Shown: positions 28,591 to 40,914 of the stretch, one piece after another
Layout of the letters: each line of letters starts with the position of its first letter
Numbering within the stretch: position 1 is the first letter of the stretch
Assembly: GCF_036248255.1 (NCBI RefSeq)
Contig: NZ_CP109178.1
Location: forward strand, 3,162,001-3,226,000
DNA length: 64,000 nt
From: Streptomyces sp. NBC_01717
GTDB lineage: Bacteria > Actinomycetota > Actinomycetes > Streptomycetales > Streptomycetaceae
Reading direction: 5' to 3'
Translations under genes and position numbers: made by a program
The notes under the pieces: model-generated
Seen by the model: the letters and a program-made list of their open reading frames with translations, nothing else
Told to the model about the DNA's origin: nothing
Databases searched by the model: none

Positions 28591-30771
28591 TCATGTCGTC
28601 GCCGGGCGCGACTGCGCGGGCCGCCCCGGCTGCCGCTGCTCCAACTCGGCCACCGCGGCCGTCACGCCCGTCACCCCCGATGCGGCGGCAGCGGCCGCGG
28701 CGGCCGCCGCCTCCAGCTCCGCCGGCCGCCGCCAGCCGTGCTCGCCGCGCGCCCGCAGCCACGCCGTCGTCTCCTGCGGCGGCATCGCGGCCGCGACCAG
28801 CCACCCCTGCACCGCATCGCAGCGCAGGTCCCGCAGCCGCTCCCACGTCTCGTCGTCCTCGACGCCCTCCGCGACGACCAGCAGGCCGAGCGAGTGGGCC
28901 AGATCGATGGTGCAGCGGACGATCTCCGCGTCCTCGTTGTCGACGGCCAGCCGGGCGACGAAGGACCGGTCGATCTTCAGCTCGCTGACCGGCAGCCGGC
29001 GCAGGTGGACCAGCGAGGAGTACCCCGTACCGAAGTCGTCGAGGGACATCTTCACGCCGTGCGCGGTCAGGCCGGCCAGCGTGTCGGCGGCGCGCTGCGG
29101 GTCCTCCAGCAGCACGTGTTCCGTTATTTCCAGCTGGAGGGAGCCGGCCGGGACGCCGTGCCGGGCGAGCTGGGCCGCGACGCCGCCCGCGAAGCCCGGG
29201 GTGTGGACGTCGCGCGGGGAGACGTTGACCGCGACCGGGACGAACAGCCCCTGCGCCCGCCACCGGGCGACCTGGGCCAGCGCCGTCTCCAGCACGTACT
29301 CGGTGAGGTGCGGCATCAGACCGGAGGACTCGGCGATGGCGATGAACTCGTCCGGAGGGACCCGGCCGCGCTCCGGGTGCACCCAGCGCACCAGCGCCTC
29401 GAGCCCGGCCACCTGGCCGTCGAACCGGACCTTCGGCTGGTAGTGGAGCTCCACCTCGCCGGCGTCCAGCGCGCGCCGCAGGTCCCCGAGGAGTCCGAGC
29501 CGGTCCGGGGTGTTGCTGTCCCGCTTCGACTCGTACACCTCGACACCCGTACGGTCCCGCTTGGCCTGGTACATCGCCACGTCCGCCCGTCTGAGCAGCC
29601 CTTCGGCGTCCAGCGCGTGGTCGGGGTAGACGGCGACTCCGGCGCTGGCCTCCAGCACCAGCGTGAGGCCGTCGAGGTCCAGTGGTGAGGAGAGCTCGGC
29701 GACCAGATGGCGGGCGACGCGCTGGGCACTGGTGGTGGAGTCCGCGGTCGGCAGCAGTACGGCGAACTCGTCGCCGCCGAGCCGCGCGGCCTCCGCTCCG
29801 CGCGGCAGGGCCAGCCGGAGCCGCTCCGCAATCTGCAGCAGCAGCCGGTCCCCCGCGAGATGGCCGAGGGTGTCGTTGACCGCACGGAACCTGTCGAGGT
29901 CGATCAGGACGAGCGCGGATCTGGCGCCGATGTTCTCGGCGTCCTCCAGTGCTGTCCATGTGCGCTCCAGCAGCCACTGGCGGTTGGGCAGTCCGGTCAG
30001 CGGGTCCCGCAGCTGCTCCTCGGCCCGGGCCCGGGCGATCCAGAGGGTGGAGTCCAGGGCGATCAGCGGAACGGCGAACAGCGGCAGCAGTACGGGCGTG
30101 GCGATCGCGACGACACAGATCAGCGGGGCGAGCCCGAGGAGTGCGACCGCGACGAGCCCCTGGCGCAGCAGGGCGGTGCGGGCGATGGTCGGCAGCCCGC
30201 CCCCCTGGGGTGCCCGTGCATACCAGAGGAGGGCCCTGGTGACGACGAGATACGTGGAGGCGGCCAGAACGACTTCCGGGACGGCGTCGATGCCCCAGTC
30301 GAGAGGCTTCCAGGGCGACTCGACGGTGCGCAGGTCGCCGAACGCGGCGAGGACCAGGGCCGCCGCACCTATCCCCAGGATGTCCACCGCACCGTGCAGC
30401 AGCCCCTGCCACCAGCGGTGTCTGCGGGCCATCCCGACGAGCACGACGACGACCAGGCTGACCAGGCCGGCGGGCACCCAGCCGTAGAGCAGCAGCACGG
30501 CGAGGGTGAGGGCGGCACCCGATCCGGTGCCGCCCCACCAGCGGTCCCGCCCGAGTGCGACGAGATGGCCGACGATGATCCCGGTGAGTACGGCGAGCGA
30601 CCAGCCGGCCGCACCGTTCGGGAAGAGTGCGTGCCCGGCGCTCACGGTCCGGTAGAAGCCCGTCGCCAGCTGAACAGTGGCGATCAGTAAAACGGCGGCA
30701 CCCACTTTGGGCATGAGGCCGAGGAAACCTTGCAGCCGCGACACCGGTGCGGCGCTCTCGGTCGGTTTCAT
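28591..30771 (-). CDS. rmdB: Membrane GGDEF-EAL c-di-GMP phosphodiesterase
   Basis: 726 aa from the ATG at 30771 ([13 protein letters not shown]), with GAGAGGG 5 nt upstream. The N-terminal part has about six or seven membrane segments, then GGDEF ([11 protein letters not shown], motif at 332-336) and a complete EAL domain: EAL at 458-460 in [27 protein letters not shown] and the EGVED loop. No inhibitory RxxD site precedes GGDEF. The intact EAL site supports phosphodiesterase activity. Domain make-up and position between gatC and ligA agree with S. coelicolor RmdB (SCO5495), which regulates morphology and development; the symbol rests on that synteny from memory. The gap of 257 bp to ligA (30772-31028) holds no gene I can support. 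Confidence 0.9.
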   Translation of the reverse strand: MKPTESAAPVSRLQGFLGLMPKVGAAVLLIATVQLATGFYRTVSAGHALFPNGAAGWSLAVLTGIIVGHLVALGRDRWWGGTGSGAALTLAVLLLYGWVPAGLVSLVVVVLVGMARRHRWWQGLLHGAVDILGIGAAALVLAAFGDLRTVESPWKPLDWGIDAVPEVVLAASTYLVVTRALLWYARAPQGGGLPTIARTALLRQGLVAVALLGLAPLICVVAIATPVLLPLFAVPLIALDSTLWIARARAEEQLRDPLTGLPNRQWLLERTWTALEDAENIGARSALVLIDLDRFRAVNDTLGHLAGDRLLLQIAERLRLALPRGAEAARLGGDEFAVLLPTADSTTSAQRVARHLVAELSSPLDLDGLTLVLEASAGVAVYPDHALDAEGLLRRADVAMYQAKRDRTGVEVYESKRDSNTPDRLGLLGDLRRALDAGEVELHYQPKVRFDGQVAGLEALVRWVHPERGRVPPDEFIAIAESSGLMPHLTEYVLETALAQVARWRAQGLFVPVAVNVSPRDVHTPGFAGGVAAQLARHGVPAGSLQLEITEHVLLEDPQRAADTLAGLTAHGVKMSLDDFGTGYSSLVHLRRLPVSELKIDRSFVARLAVDNEDAEIVRCTIDLAHSLGLLVVAEGVEDDETWERLRDLRCDAVQGWLVAAAMPPQETTAWLRARGEHGWRRPAELEAAAAAAAAAASGVTGVTAAVAELEQRQPGRPAQSRPATT

Positions 30772-31028
30772 TCCGTCCCTCTCACAGCCGGCGGTGCCGA
30801 TGTCACCTGGTCGTCCCGCTCCCATGCCACCACGAACCCATGACCGTCACGCACCCGGGCACGGCAGGCGCACATCTCAACAGTAGGCCGCGGAACGCCC
30901 GTGCGGGCAGCGCTCTACAGCTCTTGCCCGAATGCGAACTGACCATCATTCAGCATCTGGTATGCGCCGAACGGGTGAACCGGGCTTCCCGGTCATGCCG
31001 TTTGCCGTTCGGGCCCGCCGCGGCTCGG

Positions 31029-33239
<2,211 letters not shown>

Positions 33240-33254
33240 TTACCCGATACCCGC

Positions 33255-34280
33255 TTACTCAGGGTTGTCTGCGAGCGATCTCGCGGCCCGGGCGCAGTGG
33301 GCGAGGGCGGCGCGCGCATACGCGGGCGACGCACCTGCGAGCCCGCACGACGGAGTGATCACCAGCGACTCGGCAAGAGTCCCCGGATTCAGCCCCAGCC
33401 TGCGCCACAGCGTCCTGACACCCATGACGCTACCGCCCGGGTCCGACAATGCGTCCGAAGCCGGGTCGGTGCCGGGCACCACCCCGAGGAAGAGCTGCGT
33501 ACCGCCTTCGACCGCTTCCCCGATCGCCTCCTCCTCACGCTCGGTGAGCAGTGAGAAGTCGAACGAGATGCCGTCGGCACCGGCCCGGCGCAGCAGCGCG
33601 AACGGCACGTCGGGCGCGCAGGTGTGCACGAGCGTCGCCTCTTCCCCGTTCGCCGCCAGGACGTCGCGGAGCGTGCCCTCCACCACCTGCCGGTCCACGG
33701 CCCGGTAGGTGCGGTAGCCGCTCGCCGTCCTGATGTGCCCGCGCAGTACGCCGGTCAGGGACGGTTCGTCGAGCTGGAGGATCACCCGGGCGCCGGGCAT
33801 CCTGCGTCGTACCTCCGCGAGATGCCCCAGCAGCCCCTCGGCCAGCGAGGCCGCCAGATCGCGGCAGGCACCCGGGTCGCCGAGCACGGCCTCGCCGCCC
33901 CGCCGTTCCAGTGCGGCGGCGAGCGTCCAGGGACCGACGGCCTGGACCTTGAGCGGTCCCTCGTACCCCTGGGTGAACTCCTCCAGGGCGTCGAGGTCCT
34001 CACCCAGCCAGGAGCGGGCCCGCCGGGTGTCGCGGCCCGGCCGGTCACTGATGCGCCAGCCGCTGGGCTCGACATGGCCGTACATGTCGACGAGCAGTCC
34101 GATGGTCCGCCCGATCATGTCGGCACCGGGCCCGCGTGCGGGCAGTTCCGGCAGATGCGGCAGGCCCGCACCGTCCGCGAAGGACCCGGTGACGGTCTTC
34201 GCCGCCTCCCGCGCGTCTCCCCCGGGCATGGATCCGATCCCGGTCGCGCGGCACCCGCTGAACTTGCTTTTCTCGGTCAC
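33255..34280 (-). CDS. MetE C-domain-like methionine synthase family protein
   Basis: 341 aa, equal to the C-terminal catalytic half of cobalamin-independent methionine synthase (UROD/MetE fold). GIGSMPGGDAREAAK opens the barrel. Metal/substrate segments follow as VILQLDEPSL (Asp-Glu), TLVHTCAPDVP (His, Cys) and ISFDFSLL, with a final LVITPSCGLAG holding a conserved Cys. The N-terminal half of MetE that binds folate is absent, so it may use another methyl donor, or act on another thiol. It is a conserved stand-alone type in actinobacteria. The start ATG at 34280 has no strong SD. It precedes ligA and follows the SDR gene. Confidence 0.85.
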   Translation of the reverse strand: MTEKSKFSGCRATGIGSMPGGDAREAAKTVTGSFADGAGLPHLPELPARGPGADMIGRTIGLLVDMYGHVEPSGWRISDRPGRDTRRARSWLGEDLDALEEFTQGYEGPLKVQAVGPWTLAAALERRGGEAVLGDPGACRDLAASLAEGLLGHLAEVRRRMPGARVILQLDEPSLTGVLRGHIRTASGYRTYRAVDRQVVEGTLRDVLAANGEEATLVHTCAPDVPFALLRRAGADGISFDFSLLTEREEEAIGEAVEGGTQLFLGVVPGTDPASDALSDPGGSVMGVRTLWRRLGLNPGTLAESLVITPSCGLAGASPAYARAALAHCARAARSLADNPE

Positions 34281-34305
34281 GCAGGAAGCCTACGGTCCGG
34301 GCCGC

Positions 34306-34324
34306 CGGGCCCGTCGCGGGCCCG
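34306..34324 (-). terminator. Probable SDR terminator
   Basis: Two copies of the self-complementary CGGGCCCG separated by TCG give a GC-rich hairpin between the SDR stop (34371) and the MetE-like start (34280). A 15-nt direct repeat (ggacccggcgtccgs, 34337-34351 and 34352-34366) lies beside it. Confidence 0.45.
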
Positions 34325-34370
34325 CCCGGCGCCGGAGGACCCGGCGTCCGCGGACCCGGCGTCCGGGGCT

Positions 34371-35060
34371 TCAGCGCCCGGGACGGACCGTGAGGTCGTT
34401 GACCTCGGCGTCGCGCGGCAGGTCGATCGCCATCACGATGGTGGTCGCCACGGACTCCGGATCGATGAACCGGGAGGCGTCGTACTCCTTGCCCTCCTGC
34501 TGGTGCACCTTGGCCTGCATGGGGCTGGCAGTACGTCCGGGGTAGACGGAGCTCACCCGGACGCCGTTTCCGTGCTCCTCCTGGCGCAGCGAGTCGGCGA
34601 GCGCCTTCAGCCCGTGCTTGCTCGCGGCGTACGCGCTCCACTCGGCGTTTGCGCTGAGCCCGGCGCCCGAGTTCACGAACACGACATGGCCCTGGGCCAC
34701 GCGCAGTTGCGGCAGGAAGAGCCGGGTCAGCTCGGCCGGGGCCACCAGGTTGGTGTTGAGCTGGAAGTGCCATGCCTTGGGCGTGAGCTCCCCGACCTGG
34801 CCCAGCTCCACGACGCCCGCGATGTGCAGCAGCGAGTCGATCCGCTCCGGGAGCGACTGCTGCGCGAACGCCCAGGACAGCCGGTCCGGGTTGCCGAGGT
34901 CGCCGACGAGCGTGCGGGCTCCGGGGTGGAGCGCGGCCAGCTCCTTGGCGCGGCCCGCGTCACGGGCCAGCAGCACGAGTTCGTCACCGCGCTCCAGGAG
35001 ACGGCGGGCGACAGCTGCTCCGATGCCGGAGCCGGCGCCGGTGATGAGGTGAGTGGACAT
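34371..35060 (-). CDS. SDR-family oxidoreductase
   Basis: 229 aa classical short-chain dehydrogenase. The NAD(P)-binding glycine motif is TGAGSGIGAAVA at residues 7-18. The catalytic segment is YAASKHGLKAL (Tyr and Lys, about 142-152), preceded by the Ser in FVNSGAGLSANAEW. The GDLGNPD acidic turn fits the family. The substrate is unknown; many close homologues in streptomycetes are annotated only as SDR proteins. It is co-directional with and 27 bp downstream of the LOG-family gene, so the two likely share a transcript. Confidence 0.92.
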   Translation of the reverse strand: MSTHLITGAGSGIGAAVARRLLERGDELVLLARDAGRAKELAALHPGARTLVGDLGNPDRLSWAFAQQSLPERIDSLLHIAGVVELGQVGELTPKAWHFQLNTNLVAPAELTRLFLPQLRVAQGHVVFVNSGAGLSANAEWSAYAASKHGLKALADSLRQEEHGNGVRVSSVYPGRTASPMQAKVHQQEGKEYDASRFIDPESVATTIVMAIDLPRDAEVNDLTVRPGR

Positions 35061-35087
35061 GCGCCCATGGTCGCATCCGGCCGGTGG

Positions 35088-35627
35088 CTACTGGATGCCG
35101 GACCACTCCTCCAGGTAGGCCAGCGCGCCGACCCCGTCCTTTGCGAAGAACACCAGCTCGGTGAGGGGAAGGGGCAGGAAGCCCTCGTCCTCCATGCGCT
35201 GGAACTGCAGACGCAGCCCGTCGTAGAAACCCGCCGTGTTCAGCAGGACGACCGGCTTGTCGTGCTTGCCGTGCTTCTTCAGCTCCAGGATCTCGGTGGC
35301 CTCGTCGAGCGTCCCCATACCGCCCACCATGATCACGACGGCGTCGGCCTTCTCCAGGAGCAGCGCCTTGCGCTCGGCGAGATCGCGTGCGATCACCATC
35401 TCGTCGGCGTCGGTCCGGGCCTGGGCGGCCATGAAGTCCACCGAGACCCCGACGAGCCGCCCGCCCGACTCCTGCACCCCGTCGGCGACGACCTTCATCA
35501 GCCCGCTCTCCGACCCGCCCCAGACCAGTGTGTGTCCGCCGCGGCCGAGCAGCTCGGCGAACTCGCGGGCGGGCCGGGTGTAGCGGTCGTCGAGGTCGGC
35601 GGCGGAGAGAAAGACGCAGATGTTCAT
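35088..35627 (-). CDS. LOG-family Rossmann protein (TIGR00730 type)
   Basis: 179 aa. It matches the lysine decarboxylase-like LOG family: ICVFLSAADLDDRYTRPAREFAELLGRGGHTLVWGGSESGLMKVVADG at the start and the signature GGMGTLDEATE near residue 100, which binds the nucleotide phosphate in proteins that hydrolyse N6-modified AMP to cytokinin-type bases or act as general nucleotide phosphoribohydrolases. The second signature residue pattern reads MVGGMGT rather than LPGGxGT, so activity is not certain. The ATG at 35627 has weak SD. It is divergent from the DUF427 gene. Confidence 0.88.
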   Translation of the reverse strand: MNICVFLSAADLDDRYTRPAREFAELLGRGGHTLVWGGSESGLMKVVADGVQESGGRLVGVSVDFMAAQARTDADEMVIARDLAERKALLLEKADAVVIMVGGMGTLDEATEILELKKHGKHDKPVVLLNTAGFYDGLRLQFQRMEDEGFLPLPLTELVFFAKDGVGALAYLEEWSGIQ

Positions 35628-35716
35628 GCGGCAACGGTAAGTGCGCCCACTGACACTCCACGGGACGGGGGGTTGTTCCGGGGAAGAATCCGGCGCACGG
35701 CACGGCTGAACAAGAC

Positions 35717-36052
35717 ATGACTTCCACCACAGGACACGTGATCACCGTCGAGCCCGGCACCGAGCATGTGCGCGTGGTGCGTGACGGTCAGCTGCTCGCC
35801 GAGAGCCGCCGTCCGCTCGTACTGCGCGAGACGGGCTGTCCGGTCCGCTACTACCTGCCGCCCGAGGACGTCCGCACGGAACTGCTCACGGCGTCGGACA
35901 CCCACACCCACTGCCCGTTCAAGGGGGATGCCTCCTACTGGTCGCTGCCGGGCGTGGCCGATCTCGTGTGGGCCTATCCGGACCCCAAGCCCGAAGTCGC
36001 CGCGATCAAGGACCACTTCTGCTTCTACGACACCGAGACGGTCTCCGACTGA
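35717..36052 (+). CDS. DUF427 family protein
   Basis: 111 aa. The whole protein is one DUF427 domain: TVEPGTEHVRVVRDGQLLAES, VRYYLPPEDVRTELL, a central CPFKGDASYWSL motif with Cys, Lys and Tyr, and WAYPDPKPEVAAIKDHFCFYD at the end. This small beta-rich family is widespread in actinobacteria and has no proven function. There is no signal peptide or membrane segment. It is divergent from the LOG gene (89 bp) and upstream of an unrelated hydrolase. Confidence 0.9.
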   Translation: MTSTTGHVITVEPGTEHVRVVRDGQLLAESRRPLVLRETGCPVRYYLPPEDVRTELLTASDTHTHCPFKGDASYWSLPGVADLVWAYPDPKPEVAAIKDHFCFYDTETVSD

Positions 36053-36148
36053 TCGCCGGACACCGTGCTGAACTGCGGAGTTGAAGAATCTCGAAGAACT
36101 TCCCCGCCGCAGCGATGAGTTCTGCGGCGCGCCGCAGTCCATCTGCAC

Positions 36149-36949
36149 ATGGACAAGACTCCTTCCCGTGACGGCACTTTGATCGCCCACCGGCGCAGAG
36201 GTGACGGGCCGCCCGTGATTCTGGTGGGCGGGGCGCTGAGTACTGCGGCGACCGAGGAACCGCTGGCGGAACTTCTGGCGTCGCGGTTCAGCGTCGTGAC
36301 CTATGACCGGCGCGGCCGCGGCTCCAGCGGCGACGGTGCGCCGTACGCGGTCGAGCGCGAGGTCGAGGATCTGGCGGCGATGATCGATCGGGTCGGTGGC
36401 CGGGCCTCGGTGTTCGGGATGTCGTCCGGCGGCGCCCTGGCGCTGGAGGCGCAGGCCTCGGGGCTGCCCGTCGACCTGCTCGCGGTGTACGAACCGCCGT
36501 TCGCCCCGGACGCACCGGGCCGTCGGGCCAAGGCGCGCTATGCGACCCGGCTGCACCGCCTGCTGTCGGCCGGGGACCGGGCGGGGGCACTCGAGTTGTT
36601 CCTGTCGCTGGCGGGGATCCCCGCCGACATGATCGCCCGGATGCGGCACGCCCCTCTGTGGCACGGCCTCGAAGCAGCGGCGCACACCCTGGCGTACGAC
36701 GACGCGATCCTCGGCGACGGCACGGTCCCCGCCGAGCGTCTCGGGTCCGTCACCGCGCGCACCATGGTGATCACAGGGGGATTCAGTCCCACCCCGATGC
36801 GCACCCTGACCCGCGTCCTCGCGGAAGCGATCCCGCGCGCCCGGCACCGCACGCTGACGGGCCAGACACACGATCTGGCACCGCAGGTGGTCGCACCGGT
36901 GCTGGCGGAGTTCTTCTCGAAGGACGTGTACGTCAGCCGGGCGTCGTAA
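36149..36949 (+). CDS. Alpha/beta hydrolase
   Basis: 266 aa. The fold is evident from VILVGGALST (oxyanion strand), VVTYDRRGRGSSG, and the nucleophile elbow GMSSGGALAL near residues 90-99. The acid is probably in MVITGGFSPTP and the catalytic His in the C-terminal TLTGQTHDLAPQVV. Similar streptomycete proteins are annotated as alpha/beta hydrolases related to haloperoxidase/esterase types; the substrate is unknown. ATG at 36149 without a clear SD; the 96 bp upstream (36053-36148) is AT-richer than the gene and may contain its promoter. It converges on mnmA. Confidence 0.92.
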   Translation: MDKTPSRDGTLIAHRRRGDGPPVILVGGALSTAATEEPLAELLASRFSVVTYDRRGRGSSGDGAPYAVEREVEDLAAMIDRVGGRASVFGMSSGGALALEAQASGLPVDLLAVYEPPFAPDAPGRRAKARYATRLHRLLSAGDRAGALELFLSLAGIPADMIARMRHAPLWHGLEAAAHTLAYDDAILGDGTVPAERLGSVTARTMVITGGFSPTPMRTLTRVLAEAIPRARHRTLTGQTHDLAPQVVAPVLAEFFSKDVYVSRAS

Positions 36950-37006
36950 GTCCCGCCCACGACGCCTCGTCGCAGCCCGAGCCCGGCCCGCTTCGAAGGA
37001 ACCGCT

Positions 37007-38143
37007 TCAGCTCCGGCCGACCGCGGCTTCGGTGCGCCGAACCGTCGTCGCGATCGTCGCCGAGCCGACCACGCGCGTCCCGTCGTACAGCACGACCGCC
37101 TGGCCGGGGGCCACGCCCCGTACCGGCTCGGTGAAAGTGACGTTCAGCGTGCCGTCCACGAGCTCGGCGGTCACCTCGGTCTCACCGCCGTGGGCGCGGA
37201 GCTGCGCGGTGTACGTGCCGGGGCCGGCCGGGGCCGTGCCGCACCAGCGGGGCTTGATCGCCGTCAGCGCCGTGACGTCGAGGGCCTCCACCGGGCCGAC
37301 CGTCACCGTGTTGTTCACCGGGGAGATGTCGAGGACGTAGCGCGGCTTGCCGTCGGCGGCGGGGTGGCCGATGCGCAGGCCCTTGCGCTGGCCGATGGTG
37401 AAACCGAAGGCGCCCTCGTGGGTGCCGAGCCTGTTGCCGGACTCGTCGAGGATGTCGCCCTCGGCCTTGCCGCCGAGGCGGTCGGCCAGGAAGCCCTGGG
37501 TGTCGCCGTCGGCGATGAAGCAGATGTCGTGGCTGTCGGGCTTCTTCGCCACGGCCAGGCCACGGGCCTCCGCCTCGGCGCGGATCTCGTCCTTGGTGGT
37601 GAGGGTGTCGCCGAGCGGGAACATCGCGTGGGCGAGCTGCTTCTCGTCCAGGACACCGAGGACGTACGACTGGTCCTTGGCCATGTCCGAGGCTCGGTGC
37701 AGCTCGCGGCTGCCGTCCTCGTTCAGCACGACGGTGGCGTAGTGGCCGGTGCAGACGGCGTCGAAGCCGAGCGCGAGCGCCTTGTCGAGCAGCGCCGCGA
37801 ACTTGATCTTCTCGTTGCAGCGCAGACACGGGTTGGGCGTGCGCCCCGCCTCGTACTCCGCGATGAAGTCCTCCACGACGTCCTCGCGGAAGCGTTCCGC
37901 CAGGTCCCAGACGTAGAACGGGATACCGATGACGTCCGCGGCGCGGCGGGCGTCGCGGGAGTCCTCGATGGTGCAACAGCCGCGCGCTCCGGTACGGAAC
38001 GACTGCGGGTTCGCGGAGAGGGCGAGGTGCACACCGGTCACGTCATGGCCCGCCTCGGCGGCGCGGGCCGCGGCGACGGCGGAGTCGACACCGCCCGACA
38101 TGGCGGCGAGCACACGGAGGGGGCGCTGGGAAGTCTGAGTCAT
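37007..38143 (-). CDS. mnmA: tRNA 2-thiouridylase
   Basis: 378 aa. It thiolates U34 of Lys, Glu and Gln tRNAs with ATP and a persulfide. The ATP pyrophosphatase motif is [13 protein letters not shown] at residues 14-26. The first catalytic Cys is in [18 protein letters not shown], and the second conserved Cys in [13 protein letters not shown]-terminal beta domain (about 280-375) closes the tRNA site. The ATG at 38143 ([12 protein letters not shown]) has GGTGGAG just upstream; the frame is open further but reads as non-coding. The gene that makes its sulfur donor, a cysteine desulfurase, is 760 bp upstream on the same strand, with an amidase gene in between on the other strand. Confidence 0.96.
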   Translation of the reverse strand: MTQTSQRPLRVLAAMSGGVDSAVAAARAAEAGHDVTGVHLALSANPQSFRTGARGCCTIEDSRDARRAADVIGIPFYVWDLAERFREDVVEDFIAEYEAGRTPNPCLRCNEKIKFAALLDKALALGFDAVCTGHYATVVLNEDGSRELHRASDMAKDQSYVLGVLDEKQLAHAMFPLGDTLTTKDEIRAEAEARGLAVAKKPDSHDICFIADGDTQGFLADRLGGKAEGDILDESGNRLGTHEGAFGFTIGQRKGLRIGHPAADGKPRYVLDISPVNNTVTVGPVEALDVTALTAIKPRWCGTAPAGPGTYTAQLRAHGGETEVTAELVDGTLNVTFTEPVRGVAPGQAVVLYDGTRVVGSATIATTVRRTEAAVGRS

Positions 38144-38204
38144 AGCTCCACCAGGGTACGGGGCGCCGGGAACCGAAAGCTCTCGGATACGCGTTGTCGA
38201 TCTC

Positions 38205-38885
38205 ATGGGGACCAAGGAGACGGCAGGCGCCGGGCGGTCGGCGGGGGCCAAGGCGGAGCACGGCATCAGCCGGCGCGGGTTGCTGATCGGCGCTGCTGTC
38301 ACGGCGGTGGGCACGGCGGCGCTGGCCCGGGAGAAGCTGGAGCATGCCTGGTGGCGGCTGCCCGGTGTGGAGAAGCCCCGCAAGCCCGGCGAGCTGGATT
38401 ACGCACGGGCACAGTGGACAGCGGCGTCCCCGGCGAACTGGCGGCGGGCGGACCGCCCTGCGGACTACGCCATAGACCGGGTCGTCATCCATGTGACCCA
38501 GGGCAGCTTCCGCGGCGCGGTCAGGGTCTTCCAGGACCCCGGCCACGGTGCGGCGGCGCACTACGTGGTGCGCAAGGACGGTCATGTGACGCAGATGATC
38601 CGTGAGCTGGACGTGGCGTTCCACGCGGGGAACAAGTCGTACAACGAGCGCAGCGTCGGCATCGAGCACGAGGGGTTCGTGGACCAGCCGCAGGACTTCA
38701 CGGCCGCGATGTACGAGGCGTCGGCGCGGCTGTCGGCCGCGATATGCGGGCGGTACCGGATACCGGTGGACCGGACGCACATCATCGGGCATGTGGAGGT
38801 GCCCGGCACCGACCACACCGATCCGGGTCCGCACTGGGACTGGGACCGGTACATCGAGCTGGTGCGGGCAGCGGGCGCCCGGTGA
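38205..38885 (+). CDS. Exported N-acetylmuramoyl-L-alanine amidase (Amidase_2)
   Basis: 226 aa. The twin-arginine signal [17 protein letters not shown] lies near residues 20-36, so it is probably exported by Tat. The catalytic domain (about 80-215) has the zinc ligands of T7-lysozyme/PGRP-type amidases: first His in [10 protein letters not shown], then [10 protein letters not shown] and [10 protein letters not shown] at the end, and the conserved [10 protein letters not shown] and [18 protein letters not shown]. It should cleave the stem peptide from peptidoglycan. It lies on the + strand between two minus-strand genes of tRNA thiolation and has no evident link to them. Confidence 0.93.
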   Translation: MGTKETAGAGRSAGAKAEHGISRRGLLIGAAVTAVGTAALAREKLEHAWWRLPGVEKPRKPGELDYARAQWTAASPANWRRADRPADYAIDRVVIHVTQGSFRGAVRVFQDPGHGAAAHYVVRKDGHVTQMIRELDVAFHAGNKSYNERSVGIEHEGFVDQPQDFTAAMYEASARLSAAICGRYRIPVDRTHIIGHVEVPGTDHTDPGPHWDWDRYIELVRAAGAR

Positions 38886-38906
38886 CAGCGGGGCCCGCCG
38901 CCCGGT

Positions 38907-40076
38907 TCAGCTGAGCCCCGCCGTCCGCGCGCGCTCGACCGCCGGCCCGATCGCCCGGGCGACGTCCTCGACGTCCTGCTTGGTCGATGTGTGTCCGAGC
39001 GAGAACCGCAGCGTGCCGCGCGCCAGGTCCGGGTCCGTGCCGGTGGCCAGCAGTACGTGGCTGGGCTGGGCGATTCCCGCCGTGCAGGCGGAGCCGGTGG
39101 AGCATTCGATGCCCTGGGCGTCCAACAGCAGGAGCAGGGAGTCCCCCTCGCAGCCGGGGAACGTGAAGTGGGCGTTGGCCGGGAGCCGTCCGCCGGGGGC
39201 CGGATCGCCGCCGAGGATGGCGTCGGGAACGGCCGCGAGCACGGCCGCGACCAGTTGGTCGCGGAGTCCGCCGATCTCCCGGGAGAACTCCTCGCGGCCG
39301 TCGGCGGCGAGCCGGCCGGCCACCGCGAAGGCCGCGATGGCGGGCACATCCAGGGTCCCGGAGCGCACATGCCGCTCCTGGCCGCCGCCGTGCAGCACGG
39401 GTACGGGGGTGTAGGCGCGGCCGAGCAGCAGCGCGCCGATGCCGAACGGGCCGCCGATCTTGTGCGCGCTGACGGTCATGGCGGCCAGTCCCGACCGGGC
39501 GAAGTCGACCTCCACCTGACCGAAGGCCTGCACCGCGTCCGAGTGCATCGGCACATCGAACTCACCGGCCACGGCTGCCAGTTCACGCACCGGCATGATG
39601 GTGCCGATCTCGTTGTTGGCCCACATCACGGTGACCATCGCGACATCGTCGGGGTTGCGCGCGATCGCCTCGCGCAGCGCGTCCGGGTGGACGCGGCCGT
39701 AGGCGTCGACGGGGAGGTATTCGACGGTCGCACCCTCGTGTTCGGCGAGCCAGTCGACGGCGTCGAGCACGGCGTGGTGCTCGACGGGACCGGCGAGTAC
39801 GCGGGTGCGCCGGGGGTCGGCGTCGCGGCGGGCCCAGTAGAGGCCCTTCACGGCGAGGTTGTCGGCCTCGGTACCGCCGGAGGTGAAGACCACCTCGCTG
39901 GGGCGTGCGCCGAGGGCGTCGGCGAGGGTCTCTCTCGACTCCTCGACGGTACGGCGGGCCCGGCGCCCGGCGGCGTGCAGTGAGGACGCGTTACCGGTGA
40001 CGGCGAGCTGGGCGGTCATCGCCGCGATCGCCTCCGGAAGCATCGGCGTGGTCGCGGCGTGGTCGAGGTAAGCCAT
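38907..40076 (-). CDS. Cysteine desulfurase (IscS/NifS class I)
   Basis: 389 aa PLP enzyme. It takes sulfur from cysteine and passes persulfide to acceptors such as MnmA. N-terminus [20 protein letters not shown] site [17 protein letters not shown] with the Lys (about 200-208); active-site Cys loop [22 protein letters not shown] near residue 320, a long flexible loop as in class I enzymes. The ATG at 40076 is chosen because it starts at the conserved [10 protein letters not shown]; the open frame upstream is not conserved. No isc or suf genes adjoin, so tRNA thiolation is its probable main job here. Confidence 0.95.
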   Translation of the reverse strand: MAYLDHAATTPMLPEAIAAMTAQLAVTGNASSLHAAGRRARRTVEESRETLADALGARPSEVVFTSGGTEADNLAVKGLYWARRDADPRRTRVLAGPVEHHAVLDAVDWLAEHEGATVEYLPVDAYGRVHPDALREAIARNPDDVAMVTVMWANNEIGTIMPVRELAAVAGEFDVPMHSDAVQAFGQVEVDFARSGLAAMTVSAHKIGGPFGIGALLLGRAYTPVPVLHGGGQERHVRSGTLDVPAIAAFAVAGRLAADGREEFSREIGGLRDQLVAAVLAAVPDAILGGDPAPGGRLPANAHFTFPGCEGDSLLLLLDAQGIECSTGSACTAGIAQPSHVLLATGTDPDLARGTLRFSLGHTSTKQDVEDVARAIGPAVERARTAGLS

Positions 40077-40231
40077 GGTGGGCTCGATTCTACGAGCCCG
40101 GGGTGGGGCGTATGCCGGGCGCATCGCGGTCCGTACCCGCGCACGGCGGACAGGTGTCGTGTCACCTGCCCGATCCGGAGCCCGAACCGGAGCCCGATCC
40201 GGCCGGGGGCGGCGCCACAGGACGCCGTCGG

Positions 40232-40564
40232 TCAGCTGCCGAAGCTCCAGGAGACGGTGCCGTTTCCGGTGACCAGGAAGGCCAGGACGACGAGGTCGGC
40301 GATGCCGAGGGCGAGTCCGAGGAGGGCACGGCCGCGGCGGGTGGTGGAGCGGGCAAGGGCGATGACCGCCATCACGACGGCGATCGGGCCGAGCACGATG
40401 TTCATCACAAGGAGGCCGATCAGCCCGAGCACGAAGGAGGCGACGGCCAGACCGTCGGCGTCCCGGGTGCTCTTCCTGCGGCCGACGGGCCGTGCGGCGT
40501 CACCCCCGGTGGTGGCGGCTTCCGTGCCGGTGCCGACGCGGCGGGCGAATGCGGTGAGTGTCAT
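40232..40564 (-). CDS. DUF4190-type small membrane protein
   Basis: 110 aa. A hydrophilic N-terminus (about 35 residues) is followed by two hydrophobic segments: [23 protein letters not shown] and [21 protein letters not shown]. This double-helix pattern, with the polar [23 protein letters not shown] turn, is characteristic of DUF4190 in actinobacteria; the function is unknown. The ATG at 40564 has GAAGGAG 8 nt upstream. It lies 57 bp downstream of a 53-aa two-helix protein, so both may be on the same transcript. Confidence 0.82.
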   Translation of the reverse strand: MTLTAFARRVGTGTEAATTGGDAARPVGRRKSTRDADGLAVASFVLGLIGLLVMNIVLGPIAVVMAVIALARSTTRRGRALLGLALGIADLVVLAFLVTGNGTVSWSFGS

Positions 40565-40621
40565 GGTGCGGGCTCCTTCATCTCTGTGATTGGCTCGAAC
40601 GTCGGATCGGAACAGGCCCGA

Positions 40622-40783
40622 TCAGTGGGACCGGCGGTGCGCACTCAGCCGCTCACGGACCGCGAAGATCAGCAGCCAGCAGCCGATCGCGGCGGCGAGG
40701 GCGAGGGTCAGCGGGAGCGGAATCTGGACCACCGCCCCGAGGACGACCCCCAGCAGGAGCAGGGCGGCGACGAGGATGACCAT
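40622..40783 (-). CDS. 53-aa two-helix membrane protein
   Basis: The ATG at 40783 (MVILVAALLLLGVV) has AAAGG 6 nt upstream; the longer open frame would add a basic, non-hydrophobic 26-residue stretch with no SD. Almost the whole product is membrane: segments near residues 3-21 and 25-42, then a basic tail RERLSAHRRSH. I do not recognise it. It is divergent from the tetR gene at 40927, and the palindrome at 40860 lies in the shared upstream region. Confidence 0.7.
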   Translation of the reverse strand: MVILVAALLLLGVVLGAVVQIPLPLTLALAAAIGCWLLIFAVRERLSAHRRSH

Positions 40784-40859
40784 GTTCGGCCTTTCTGCGA
40801 GTTCTCGGGGCACTCGGACACTCTGCGCTCTGAGCACCCATTTGAGAGTACGAGTGTTC

Positions 40860-40873
40860 ACTGACTTGTCAGT
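40860..40873. promoter_or_regulatory. Palindromic operator candidate ACTGAC-TT-GTCAGT
   Basis: Perfect 6-bp arms around TT, 54 bp upstream of the tetR start and 77 bp upstream of the divergent 53-aa gene. A TetR-type dimer would cover it. Confidence 0.5.
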
Positions 40874-40914
40874 CTAGACCCGTCCACCCCTTCCATGGTC
40901 CGGAGAACAGTTGT

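Noticed and set aside
34337..34366. 15-nt direct repeat between the SDR and MetE-like genes
   Set aside because: Too short and GC-biased to suggest a mobile or regulatory element; noted only as local slippage.
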